DNA of 54,958 nt from an uncultured Dorea sp. (lineage in GTDB: Bacteria; Bacillota; Clostridia; Lachnospirales; Lachnospiraceae), in contig CAJTZE010000021.1 in NCBI GenBank assembly GCA_910584265.1, positions 1 through 54,958 of the forward strand, given 5' to 3'. The translations under genes and the position numbers were made by a program. Positions 46,408-54,913 of the stretch are shown one piece after another (within the stretch, counting starts at the first letter, position 1; the number at the start of each line of letters is the position of its first letter). Below the pieces are notes generated by a model. It had not been told where the DNA came from. It was given only the letters and a program-made list of their open reading frames with translations, and did not search any database.

Positions 46408-47424
46408 ATGGCAGAATATAGAGCAATTCGTGTAGTACATGGCGCAGGCGGCTTCGGAGGCCCGCTTATCATTACCCCTACCGAGCAGCGCAACAAGGTT
46501 ATGTTTATTACAGGCGGCGGCGCCGAGCCGGAATGTCTGGCAAAGATTGTAGAGCTTACGGGACTTGAGCCGGTGAACGGGTTCAAGACCAATTGCCCGG
46601 AGGATGAGCTGGCGCTGGTTATCATTGACTGCGGAGGAACGCTCCGCTGCGGGATTTACCCGAAGAAACGGATTCCTACCATTAATGTAATGCCGGTCGG
46701 AAAATCGGGCCCTATGGCACAGTTTATCACAGAGGATATCTATGTATCCGCTGTAACTTCCAATCAGGTGTCGCTGGCCGATGAGTCAGAGGCGGCAACC
46801 GCAGCAGAGAGTAAACCTGCTGCAGAGGAGAAAAAGCCGGAAGGCGTGAAATTCAGCGCTGACAAGAAGGTTTCCGAGACACTGGCAAGCCAGGAAAAGA
46901 AAAGTCTTGTAACAGTAATCGGACTGGGAGCAGGCAAGGTGGTAAATACCTTCTATCAGGCGGCCAGAGACGCGATCCAGACCTGTATTACCACACTGCT
47001 TCCGTTCATGGGCTTCGTATCCCTGCTGATCGGTATTATCAACGGTTCCGGTTTCGGCGATGCATTTGCATCCATCCTGACTCCCCTTGCAGGAAATATC
47101 GGCGGACTTTTGATACTCGGTATTGTGTGCTCCATCCCCGGCCTTTCTGCATTGCTTGGACCTGGAGCAGTTATCGCACAGATCGTCGGAACTCTGGTAG
47201 GAGCAGAGATTGGAAAAGGAAATATCGCACCTCAGCTTGCGCTTCCTGCACTGTTTGCAATTAATACACAGGGCGCCTGTGATTTTATCCCGGTGGGCTT
47301 AGGACTTGCAGAGGCTGAGACAGAAACGATTGAGGTCGGCGTTGTATCCGTTATGTATTCCCGTTTTGCAACAGGCTGGATCCGCGTGCTTCTGGCATAT
47401 GCGGCAAGCTTTGGATTATATTAA
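46408..47424 (+). CDS. srlE: PTS glucitol/sorbitol transporter subunit EIIBC2
   Basis: The 338-residue protein has an N-terminal EIIB domain (about 1-125, including VHGAGGFGGPLIITP and CGGTLRCGIYPKKRIPTINVMPVGKSGP) and an alanine/glutamate-rich linker (about 130-165). The second half of EIIC with about five helices (about 185-335) follows. Phosphate moves from SrlB to the EIIB cysteine and then to sorbitol. ATG follows AAGGAGG. Confidence 0.92.
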   Translation: MAEYRAIRVVHGAGGFGGPLIITPTEQRNKVMFITGGGAEPECLAKIVELTGLEPVNGFKTNCPEDELALVIIDCGGTLRCGIYPKKRIPTINVMPVGKSGPMAQFITEDIYVSAVTSNQVSLADESEAATAAESKPAAEEKKPEGVKFSADKKVSETLASQEKKSLVTVIGLGAGKVVNTFYQAARDAIQTCITTLLPFMGFVSLLIGIINGSGFGDAFASILTPLAGNIGGLLILGIVCSIPGLSALLGPGAVIAQIVGTLVGAEIGKGNIAPQLALPALFAINTQGACDFIPVGLGLAEAETETIEVGVVSVMYSRFATGWIRVLLAYAASFGLY

Positions 47425-47451
47425 AATAAAAAATAGTTTGGAGGATTTACA

Positions 47452-47817
47452 ATGAAAGTAATATATGAAAATAAGGTAAAAGCATTAGGTGTAAGTGTAA
47501 AAGAATTTCAGGATTCTAATATGTTTATCCTGTTCGGGGACAATGCTCCAGAAGAATTGAGAGATTACTGTTACTCTGTCAGCGTGAATCCTATAAACGG
47601 AACGATTACAGCAGGACAGACTCTTAAGATTGATGAAAATGAGTATCAGATTACAGCAGTTGGAGAGGAGGCTCCGGTCACACTGGCAGGCTTAGGCCAC
47701 TGTACCGTTAACTTTAACGGAGCTGCCGCGGCAGAGCTTCCGGGAACAATCTGTGTAGAAAACAGACCGCTGCCAGATATTCAGGTTGGAACAGTCATTC
47801 AGATATTAGAAAAATAA
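47452..47817 (+). CDS. srlB: PTS glucitol/sorbitol transporter subunit EIIA
   Basis: This 121-residue small beta-rich protein is of the glucitol EIIA family, with GLGHCTVNFNG near residue 83 containing the family histidine that receives phosphate from HPr. ATG follows TTGGAGG. It is the last gene of the operon and is closed by a strong terminator. Confidence 0.91.
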   Translation: MKVIYENKVKALGVSVKEFQDSNMFILFGDNAPEELRDYCYSVSVNPINGTITAGQTLKIDENEYQITAVGEEAPVTLAGLGHCTVNFNGAAAAELPGTICVENRPLPDIQVGTVIQILEK

Positions 47818-47831
47818 AGTCTCTCTTAAGC

Positions 47832-47872
47832 AAATACCGCCGGGTCTATGAAAATGGGCCCCGGCGGTATTT
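47832..47872 (+). terminator. terminator of the sorbitol operon
   Basis: AAATACCGCCGGG (47832-47844) pairs with CCCGGCGGTATTT (47860-47872), followed by CTCTTT. Two further GC-rich hairpins follow at 47877-47895 and 47903-47930; they carry T runs only on the minus strand. Confidence 0.88.
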
Positions 47873-47957
47873 CTCTTTGCCGCCATGCGGCAAAAAGAAG
47901 CAGCCGCACCGAAGGTGTACCTTGTGCGGCGTAAGCTTTTACATATAGAAATAATTC

Positions 47958-47986
47958 TTGAATATAGGAGATGGAACACGTATAAT
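47958..47986 (+). promoter_or_regulatory. promoter of the ROK regulator
   Basis: TTGAAT (47958-47963) and TATAAT (47981-47986) are 17 bases apart, 39 bases before the start codon. Confidence 0.78.
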
Positions 47987-48024
47987 ATACTTCGGTTAAG
48001 TGTTTGACAAAAGGGGTGAGAGAT

Positions 48025-49140
48025 ATGCTTCAAAACACTGGAAATATAAAAGAAAATAATCAGGAACGCATTTTTTACCTTCTGCGCAGACAGGGAAATA
48101 TGACGAAGCAGGAAATAGCATCCGCCCTCCAGCTCAGCATGCCTACCACATTACAGAATGTGAATGAAATGATAGAGCGGGGCATTCTGGAGGAAGGGGA
48201 GGCCAATGAGTCAACCGGAGGCCGGAGAGCCAGAAAAATCAGGGTGAACCGGAAGGCTGGATTTTGCGCGGGGATCGATATAGCTGTCAGCCATGTGGGA
48301 TTTGCCGTGGTTAATCTAATGGGAGAAGCTGCGGCTAAGAAAAGCGTGCCTCTGAAATTTAAAGACGAGCCGGAATTTTATGAAAAGATTGGTGCAGAAC
48401 TGGAGCTTTTTTTAAAAGAGGGACGGTGGGAAAGCAGGATTTTGGGAGCAGGAATTTCTTTTCCTGGAATTATTGATATGCAGGCGGATTGGATTGTACA
48501 GTCTCACATTTTCGGACTGGAGTATGTCAGTCTGGATCGGTTTAGGAGAGCGCTTCCTTATCCGCTGGTCGTGGAAAATGATGCGAATTGCCTGAGCTAT
48601 GTGGAGCTTTCTGCTGAATGCCCGGATTATATATATATATCCCTGAACAGGACGGTGGGAGGTGCGGTAGTCAAAAATGGCAGGCTGCTGACCGGAGAAG
48701 GCTTTCGTGCAGGAGAGGTGGGACATATGGTACTGGTTCCCGGCGGGCGGAGGTGCTATTGCGGGAAAGACGGATGTGCGGATGCCTACCTTTCGCCGGA
48801 TGTGCTGGCCGGGGAGGAACCGCTGGAATGCTTTTTTGAACGCATAGAGAAGGGAGAAATAGAAGCGGCCAGGATGTGGGACAGCTATCTGGATAATCTG
48901 GCGGTTTTGGTAACGAATCTTAGAATGGTGCTGGATATGAAGATCATAATCGGCGGAGAGGCTGGCGCTTATCTGGAGCCTTATATGGATGTTCTGCGGA
49001 AGAAAGCGTCGGAATATGATAGATTTGCGCGAGATATTGATTACCTTCAGCCGGTGAGCCCTGAGAGAAGGGAACAGGCGGGAGCTGCGGGAGCCGCGCT
49101 TCTGGCTCTGGAGGAATTTGGCCGGGACGTGTTAAAATAG
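48025..49140 (+). CDS. ROK-family transcriptional regulator (NagC/XylR type)
   Basis: This 371-residue protein has an N-terminal winged helix-turn-helix (MTKQEIASALQLSMPTTLQNVNEM) and a ROK sugar-kinase-like domain with GAGISFPGIID, ENDANCL and the zinc site CYCGKDGCADAY. The kinase-type ATP motif is weak, as in regulators of the family. The effector is probably a sugar or sugar phosphate; no sugar gene lies directly downstream. Start at 48025 after AAAGGGG. Confidence 0.87.
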   Translation: MLQNTGNIKENNQERIFYLLRRQGNMTKQEIASALQLSMPTTLQNVNEMIERGILEEGEANESTGGRRARKIRVNRKAGFCAGIDIAVSHVGFAVVNLMGEAAAKKSVPLKFKDEPEFYEKIGAELELFLKEGRWESRILGAGISFPGIIDMQADWIVQSHIFGLEYVSLDRFRRALPYPLVVENDANCLSYVELSAECPDYIYISLNRTVGGAVVKNGRLLTGEGFRAGEVGHMVLVPGGRRCYCGKDGCADAYLSPDVLAGEEPLECFFERIEKGEIEAARMWDSYLDNLAVLVTNLRMVLDMKIIIGGEAGAYLEPYMDVLRKKASEYDRFARDIDYLQPVSPERREQAGAAGAALLALEEFGRDVLK

Positions 49141-49197
49141 AACTGCAGGTATGAGATGCAGGAAATGCACTTTAATCCATATAGGGAGAACAAACGG

Positions 49198-50994
49198 ATG
49201 AATATTGTAAATATTGAGCATATCGGTAAGATATACGGAGATAAAACGATTTTTGAGGATGCCTCTTTTGGGATTCAGGAGGGAGATAAAATCGGTATCG
49301 TCGGCATCAATGGTACAGGGAAAACGACCCTCCTCCGTATGGTTAACGGGGATGAGGATCCGGATGAAGGACAGATTATCAGACAGGGCGGAAAAAAGAT
49401 TGCTTATCTTTCCCAGAATCCGGAATATCTGCCCAAACAGTCTGTGGCAGAATATGCCATGGATGGAAACCCGGATACCGGCTGGAAGGTACAGAGCATT
49501 CTAAATCAGCTTGGAATTATGGATTATTCTGTGATGATGGGGCATTTATCCGGCGGACAGAGAAGACGGGCGGCTCTGGCAAAGGTGCTTGCGGGAGAAT
49601 TTGACCTGCTTCTTCTGGATGAGCCTACCAATCATCTGGATGAGGAGATGATCCAGTGGCTGGAAATGTATCTCAAAAGCTTTCGGGGAACGATTCTTAT
49701 GGTTACCCATGACCGGTATTTTCTGGACAAGGTTACAAACCGTATTCTGGAAATCAGCCATGGGAAACTGTATGGCTACGATGCGGATTACTCAGGCTTT
49801 CTGGAGCTTAAGGCGGAGCGGGAGGAGATGGAGCTTGCCACAGAGCGCAAGCGGCAGAGCATGCTGCGCATAGAACTGGAATGGGCAGAACGGGGATGCC
49901 GGGCAAGGAGTACGAAGCAGCGGGCAAGGCTTATGAGGCTGGAGGCGCTGAAGAACGGACAGGCGCCGGTATCTGACCAGACGGTGGTGCTGGATTCGGT
50001 CACCGCCCGTATGGGAAAGAAGACCATAGAGCTTCATGGGGTAACAAAGACCTTTGGTGGTCAGATGCTGGTAAAGGACTTTGATTACATTTTCCTGAAA
50101 AATCAGAGGCTTGGGATTGTGGGGCCTAACGGCTGCGGCAAATCTACGCTGCTTAAGATGATAGCGGGAGAGGTGAACCCTGACAGCGGCAGCATAGAGC
50201 TTGGCGGAACGGTGAAAATCGGTTATTTTGCCCAGGAAGAGCAGGAGATGGATGACGGGAAACGGGTGATTGATTACGTGAAGGATATTGCAGAGTATAT
50301 TCAGACCAGCGAGGGCAGGGTCAGCGCTTCAGCAATGCTGGAACGTTTTTTATTTACGCCGGACATGCAGTATGCACCCATCGGCAGGCTGTCCGGAGGA
50401 GAGAAGCGCAGGCTTTATCTTCTGAGCGTCCTCTGCAGAGAGGTAAACGTGCTTATTTTGGATGAGCCGGGGAATAATCTGGATATTCCCACGTTGACGA
50501 TACTGGAGGATTTTTTAAACTCCTTCGCGGGAATTATTGTTACCGTGTCCCATGACCGGTATTTTCTGGATAATGTGGCAGACCGGATATTTGCCTTTGA
50601 GGGAAACGGCAAGCTTACCCAGTATGAGGGAGGCTACACGGATTATCTGGAGGCGAAGGAGCGTAAAGGGCTTGCGAAAGATACACAGGATGGAGCGCAG
50701 AACAAAGCACAGGAGAAGGATGCTTCAATAAAAACCTGGAAACAGAAGAGACCACAGAAGCTGAAATTCTCCTACAAGGAACAGAAGGAATTTGAGACCA
50801 TTGACGATGTGATTGCCGGACTTGAGGAGAAGATAGAGCGGTTGGATGGGGAAATCCTGAAAAATGCCACAAATTCTGCCAGACTTTCAGAGCTTATGAA
50901 GGAGAAAGAACAAACGGAGGAGGAACTGGATGAGAAAATGGAGCGGTGGATGTATTTGAATGAGCTGCAGGAGCGCATTCAGAACAAACCATAG
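49198..50994 (+). CDS. ABC-F family ATP-binding protein (Uup/YfmR-like)
   Basis: This 598-residue soluble protein has two nucleotide-binding domains: Walker A GINGTGKTT and GPNGCGKST, signatures LSGGQRRR and LSGGEKRR, Walker B LLLLDEPTNHLD and LILDEPGNNLD. A linker rich in R and E lies between and a C-terminal coiled coil (about 520-598, EEKIERLDGEI) follows. There are no membrane helices. ABC-F proteins act on ribosomes, some protecting them from antibiotics; the C-terminal coiled coil fits Uup/YfmR-like housekeeping types. ATG 49198 follows GGGAG. Confidence 0.9.
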   Translation: MNIVNIEHIGKIYGDKTIFEDASFGIQEGDKIGIVGINGTGKTTLLRMVNGDEDPDEGQIIRQGGKKIAYLSQNPEYLPKQSVAEYAMDGNPDTGWKVQSILNQLGIMDYSVMMGHLSGGQRRRAALAKVLAGEFDLLLLDEPTNHLDEEMIQWLEMYLKSFRGTILMVTHDRYFLDKVTNRILEISHGKLYGYDADYSGFLELKAEREEMELATERKRQSMLRIELEWAERGCRARSTKQRARLMRLEALKNGQAPVSDQTVVLDSVTARMGKKTIELHGVTKTFGGQMLVKDFDYIFLKNQRLGIVGPNGCGKSTLLKMIAGEVNPDSGSIELGGTVKIGYFAQEEQEMDDGKRVIDYVKDIAEYIQTSEGRVSASAMLERFLFTPDMQYAPIGRLSGGEKRRLYLLSVLCREVNVLILDEPGNNLDIPTLTILEDFLNSFAGIIVTVSHDRYFLDNVADRIFAFEGNGKLTQYEGGYTDYLEAKERKGLAKDTQDGAQNKAQEKDASIKTWKQKRPQKLKFSYKEQKEFETIDDVIAGLEEKIERLDGEILKNATNSARLSELMKEKEQTEEELDEKMERWMYLNELQERIQNKP

Positions 50995-51079
50995 CAGTTA
51001 CGGTCCGCGCGCTGGCTGGAAGAGGCATGTGAACTGCAGCTATTTCAGGGAAATATAAATAAAAGTTTCCTTAAGATAC

Positions 51080-51108
51080 TTGACAAATAGACACTATATT
51101 GATATGAT
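51080..51108 (+). promoter_or_regulatory. ilvN-ilvC promoter
   Basis: TTGACA (51080-51085) and TATGAT (51103-51108) are 17 bases apart. A 13-base perfect dyad (51107-51119 with 51126-51138) covers the expected start of transcription. No T-box leader was recognised. Confidence 0.8.
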
Positions 51109-51205
51109 TTAAAAACAGAACGCACTCTGTTTTTAAATGCCTTAGTATGCAGGAGGAGCGAAAGGCGGCCGGTTTCCTGTATAGAATAAGATTAGGAGGT
51201 GCAGT

Positions 51206-51703
51206 ATGCAGAGAGTTTTATCACTGCTGGTAGACAATAATCCGGGTATTTTGAGCAGAATCGCCGGATTATTCAGCAGACGGGGCTATAATGTTGACAG
51301 TATTACGGCGGGAGTGACAGCGGATCCCAGATTTACCCGTATTACGATTGTTACAAGCGGGGATGATCTGATCCTGTCCCAGATTGAGAACCAGATCCGT
51401 AAGCTGGAGGATGTGATCGAGATCAAGGTGCTTGAGCCGGACAACTCCGTATACCGGGAGCTGATCATGGTTAAGATCCGTGCCAACGGTTCGCAGCGGG
51501 CGGAGGCAATTTCCCTTGCGGATATTTTCCGCGCGAAGGTGGTAGATGTGGAGAAAGAATGTATGATGTTTGAGCTGACAGGTAATCAGTCCAAGCTGGA
51601 AGCTTTCTTAAATCTCCTTGACGGCTATGAGATCCTGGAGCTTGCAAGGACTGGAATTACCGGGCTGGAGCGGGGGATTAAGAACGTAACGTTTATTGAT
51701 TAG
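51206..51703 (+). CDS. ilvN: acetolactate synthase small (regulatory) subunit
   Basis: This 165-residue protein has an N-terminal ACT domain (LSLLVDNNPGILSRIAGLFSRRGYNVDSIT) and a C-terminal conserved part. It gives the large subunit (IlvB, not in the window) activity and valine feedback. ATG follows TAGGAGGTG. It lies directly before ilvC, an order usual in Clostridia, though ilvB is normally close by and is absent here. Confidence 0.93.
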   Translation: MQRVLSLLVDNNPGILSRIAGLFSRRGYNVDSITAGVTADPRFTRITIVTSGDDLILSQIENQIRKLEDVIEIKVLEPDNSVYRELIMVKIRANGSQRAEAISLADIFRAKVVDVEKECMMFELTGNQSKLEAFLNLLDGYEILELARTGITGLERGIKNVTFID

Positions 51704-51813
51704 AGTACAGGCCGGGGATATTGTCTTGAACGGGGTCTCTCAATGTATGCGGTCATGACAGCCGGATACATTTGACAATACATTATTTATATTTTATTAG
51801 GAGGAAGATACAT

Positions 51814-52833
51814 ATGTCAGCAAAGATTTTTTATCAGGAAGACTGTAATTTAGCAGAACTGGAAGGAAAGAAGATCGCGATTATCGGTTACGGAAGCCAG
51901 GGACATGCACATGCGCTGAACTTAAAGGAGTCAGGCTGTGATGTGATCATTGGCCTTTATGAGGGAAGCAAGTCATGGGCAAAGGCAGAGGCTCAGGGGC
52001 TTAAGGTTTATACGGCTGCAGAGGCGGCAAAGCAGGCAGATATCATTATGATCCTGATCAATGATGAGAAGCAGGCGGCGCTTTACAAAAACGACATCGA
52101 GCCGAATCTTGAAGAGGGAAATATGCTGATGTTTGCCCATGGATTTAACATTCATTTCGGACAGATCGTACCGCCGGCAAATGTTGACGTTACGATGATC
52201 GCTCCAAAGGGACCTGGACATACAGTAAGAAGCGAGTATCAGGCAGGCAAGGGTGTTCCGTGTCTGGTAGCGGTAGAGCAGGATGCTACAGGCAAGGCGC
52301 TTGACAGAGCGCTTGCATATGCGGCAGGTATCGGCGGAGCAAGAGCCGGCGTTCTTGAGACGACCTTCAGAACAGAGACCGAGACAGACCTGTTCGGCGA
52401 GCAGGCAGTGCTCTGCGGCGGCGTGTGCGCCCTGATGCAGGCAGGCTTTGAGACTCTGACAGAGGCAGGCTATGATCCGAGAAATGCATACTTTGAGTGT
52501 GTACATGAGATGAAGCTGATCGTTGACCTGATCTATGAGTCAGGCTTTGCAGGAATGAGATATTCCATTTCTAATACTGCTGAGTACGGCGATTATATCA
52601 CCGGGCCGAAGATCATCACAGAGGATACGAAGAAGGCAATGAAGAAGATTCTTGCCGATATCCAGGACGGCTCCTTTGCGAAGGAGTTCCTGCTTGATAT
52701 GTCTCAGGCAGGCGGTCAGGCTCATTTCCGTGCTATGAGAAAGCTTGCGGCAGAGCATCCGGCAGAAAAGACCGGCGAGGAAGTAAGAAAGCTGTATAGC
52801 TGGAGCGATTCCGATAAGCTGATCAACAACTAG
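51814..52833 (+). CDS. ilvC: ketol-acid reductoisomerase
   Basis: This 339-residue class I enzyme has an N-terminal Rossmann domain (IAIIGYGSQGHAHALNL) and a knotted domain with metal ligands in ETDLFGEQAVLCGG and ETLTEAGYDP. It converts acetolactate to dihydroxyisovalerate in valine, leucine and isoleucine synthesis. The cofactor loop reads GLYEGSKSW: the first basic residue common in NADPH enzymes is tyrosine, both serines are kept. ATG 51814 follows AGGAGG. Confidence 0.96.
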   Translation: MSAKIFYQEDCNLAELEGKKIAIIGYGSQGHAHALNLKESGCDVIIGLYEGSKSWAKAEAQGLKVYTAAEAAKQADIIMILINDEKQAALYKNDIEPNLEEGNMLMFAHGFNIHFGQIVPPANVDVTMIAPKGPGHTVRSEYQAGKGVPCLVAVEQDATGKALDRALAYAAGIGGARAGVLETTFRTETETDLFGEQAVLCGGVCALMQAGFETLTEAGYDPRNAYFECVHEMKLIVDLIYESGFAGMRYSISNTAEYGDYITGPKIITEDTKKAMKKILADIQDGSFAKEFLLDMSQAGGQAHFRAMRKLAAEHPAEKTGEEVRKLYSWSDSDKLINN

Positions 52834-52922
52834 AAAGTCATTGACATGTAAGTATAGGAATGAAAATATAGCAATAGAAAGGTACTGCCGCTAGACGGTT
52901 GGTCCGCATAAATACTGGTCAG

Positions 52923-52963
52923 AAATAACCGCTAAGTTTGCAGGCTTGAGGCGGTTATTTTTG
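52923..52963 (+). terminator. terminator after ilvC
   Basis: AAATAACCGC (52923-52932) pairs perfectly with GCGGTTATTT (52951-52960), followed by T residues. Confidence 0.88.
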
Positions 52964-53080
52964 CGTCTTGCTATTCCGGCCAACCGAATAGCCGAGACTA
53001 AAGCATGTCAGACATAAGCTGATGACAGTGATCATGTTTCCTATTGCTATTAGAACATAATTTAGAAGAGGTATATGTGT

Positions 53081-53704
53081 ATGAATAATATGAAGAGGAT
53101 TCCGTTTGAGCATCTGCATAACTGCCGCGACCTGGGCGGATATGCGTGTACAGGAGGCATGATTGGCTGGCATAAGCTGTATCGCGGGGAAGTGCCCAGC
53201 GGTCTTACAGAGACGGAATGGGAGAAGATGAAGGAGATGGGTGTGCGCACGGTGATCGATCTGCGTTCTCTCATGGAGCAGAGGGCGGAAGCCTATGAGG
53301 TGCCGGAAGGCATAGAGCGGATCTGCTATCCGCTGCAACAGTATGAATTGCAGGTCAATGCAGAGAAGAAGCTGAGTGAGGAGGAATTGATCCAGCTTGC
53401 AAAGGCATCCTTTGGAGAAAGCCTGTCTGCGGGTTATGTGAAGATGATTGAGGATGCGCCGGAGAGGATAGTCTGCCTGCTTCGGACGATTGCCGATAGG
53501 CTGCCGGAGGCTTACCAGAAGCGGAATCCGCTTTATGACAAGATTCCGGAAGAGCTGCGCAGCTATATGGCGACGCCTCCGGAGACGATGGAGGGATTTC
53601 TTGCAGGGGCAGTACAGAGAAATTATACCGGACTTTTGATGAAAAACGGACTGGAGGCAGATACGATTGAAAAACTGAAACAGCATTTGATCATACCATT
53701 GTAA
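53081..53704 (+). pseudogene. tyrosine-phosphatase-like protein lacking its catalytic P-loop
   Basis: The 207-residue product begins like the Tyr_phosphatase3 family (HNCRDLGGYACTGGMIGWHKLYRGEVPSGLTE, then GVRTVIDLRS) and ends like it (PEAYQKRNPLYDKIPEEL). Between them the expected CTAGKDRTG catalytic loop with its nucleophilic cysteine is absent. At about 53495 the text jumps from the helix VCLLRTIAD straight to RLPEAYQ, a loss of about 40 residues in frame. Without the loop it cannot be a phosphatase. It has a normal ribosome binding site and frame. ATG at 53075 is an alternative start. Confidence 0.72.
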
Positions 53705-53774
53705 ATATGTTTTTATGAACTTTTCACAAAATTATACGGGTTTGTCAAATAAAAGGTTAAAATAACTGAAATGC

Positions 53775-53804
53775 TTGTGCATGTTTCCTAATCTATGCTA
53801 TAAT
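53775..53804 (+). promoter_or_regulatory. promoter of the phosphoribosyltransferase-like gene
   Basis: TTGTGC (53775-53780) and TATAAT (53799-53804) are 18 bases apart. The leader carries a possible stem (GGGGTATTC with GAATAACCCC, about 53822-53862). Confidence 0.65.
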
Positions 53805-53884
53805 ATAATCAATCAAAAAGAGGGGTATTCTTAGAAGAGCGGAAGGATCAGAATAACCCCGGTATATGTAAGGGAGGTATTCAT

Positions 53885-54535
53885 ATGGATAATCAATTCA
53901 TTCAGGAGATGGAAGATCTCCGCATGCGCAAGAATCCGAAGGTACGCATCAAGATTATGAGAGGGCATTTTGCGACCAGTAATTCGCATCTGAATACATA
54001 TATTGATATGTCCACAGTTAAGACCCGGCATAACAATGCCAGAGAGGTTGCCAAGGAGTTAGCGGACGGATATCTGAGTACGCCGATTGATTCCATTGTA
54101 TGTCTGGATGATACGAATGTAATTGGTGCCTTTATTGCGGAGACACTGGCAGATACGAACCAGTATTCTGTGAATAAGGGAAAGAATATTTCAGTTATTT
54201 CTCCCGAATACAATGCGCTGGGGCAGGTTATGTTCCGGGATAATCAGCAGAGAATGGTGCGTGGAATGAATGTGCTGATTCTGGCTGCTTCAGTAACTAC
54301 AGGCAAGACACTGTATCATGCCGTGAATTCTGTCAATTATTACCGCGGTAATCTTGCGGGCGTATGCGCGATTTTCAGTGCTGCGAGCAGGATAGGTGAT
54401 GTTGAGATCAAGAGGCTCTTCACAGGCGGCGACCTTCCGAATTATGAGGCCTATAATACGGCGGACTGCCCGATGTGTAAGAGGGGAGAGCGGATCGAAG
54501 CACTGGTCAACAGCTTCGGATATTCCAGATTATAA
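53885..54535 (+). CDS. phosphoribosyltransferase family protein (orotate PRTase-like)
   Basis: This 216-residue protein has a PRPP-binding region of the type I phosphoribosyltransferase fold (VLILAASVTTGKTLYHAV near residue 137, with the usual DD replaced by AA) and a C-terminal CPMCKRGERIEALVNSFG. The acidic pair that holds PRPP-Mg is missing, so it may bind a nucleotide without transferase activity, like PyrR-type regulators (inference). ATG follows AGGGAGG. It is a single-gene unit with its own promoter and terminator. Confidence 0.75.
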   Translation: MDNQFIQEMEDLRMRKNPKVRIKIMRGHFATSNSHLNTYIDMSTVKTRHNNAREVAKELADGYLSTPIDSIVCLDDTNVIGAFIAETLADTNQYSVNKGKNISVISPEYNALGQVMFRDNQQRMVRGMNVLILAASVTTGKTLYHAVNSVNYYRGNLAGVCAIFSAASRIGDVEIKRLFTGGDLPNYEAYNTADCPMCKRGERIEALVNSFGYSRL

Positions 54536-54544
54536 GAAGTGATA

Positions 54545-54913
54545 TCATTGAGAAGAAAAGAGATGTCTCATTAGGCGGTATCCCATAAGGAAGTAAATAA
54601 GATTTCCGGTAAAACCGGCGTGGTATAAGTCACGCCGGTTTTCCATAGTTTCTTTCATAGTTCCGGCTTCATAACGCTTTCCTTCCATCCAGTTCACAGA
54701 GTCCGGACACAGCCCATGCCAGATCGGATAACCGAGAATAATCGTATCGTATTCCTCCATATTCTCTACCTTACCGGCAATTGCAGGACGTGCAGAAGGA
54801 TCGTTTTGCTCCTGATCCGCCCGTCCATTCGTATAATAAGCCAGATCCGTCTCTGTATAAGGGACTTCCGGCATAATTTCATAAATGTCAGCCTCTAAAA
54901 TTTCCGCCGCCTT
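54545..54913 (-). pseudogene. flavodoxin fragment
   Basis: The part from 54910 down to about 54700 encodes AAEILEADIYEI, then EQNDPSARPAI and YDTIILGYPIWHG, typical of Clostridial flavodoxins after the first strand. The FMN-phosphate loop at the N-terminus is missing. After GYPIWHG the text no longer resembles a flavodoxin, and it runs through the terminator at 54611. Thus both ends are lost. In front of it lies the tail of another flavoprotein (54895-54958), joined directly. Confidence 0.65.
54611..54642 (+). terminator. terminator after the phosphoribosyltransferase-like gene
   Basis: AAAACCGGCGTG (54611-54622) pairs perfectly with CACGCCGGTTTT (54631-54642) around an 8-base loop; usable on both strands. 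Confidence 0.85.

Noticed and set aside
52955..53686. 243-residue minus-strand frame
   Set aside because: It is antisense to the phosphatase-like gene, whose family motifs are clear.
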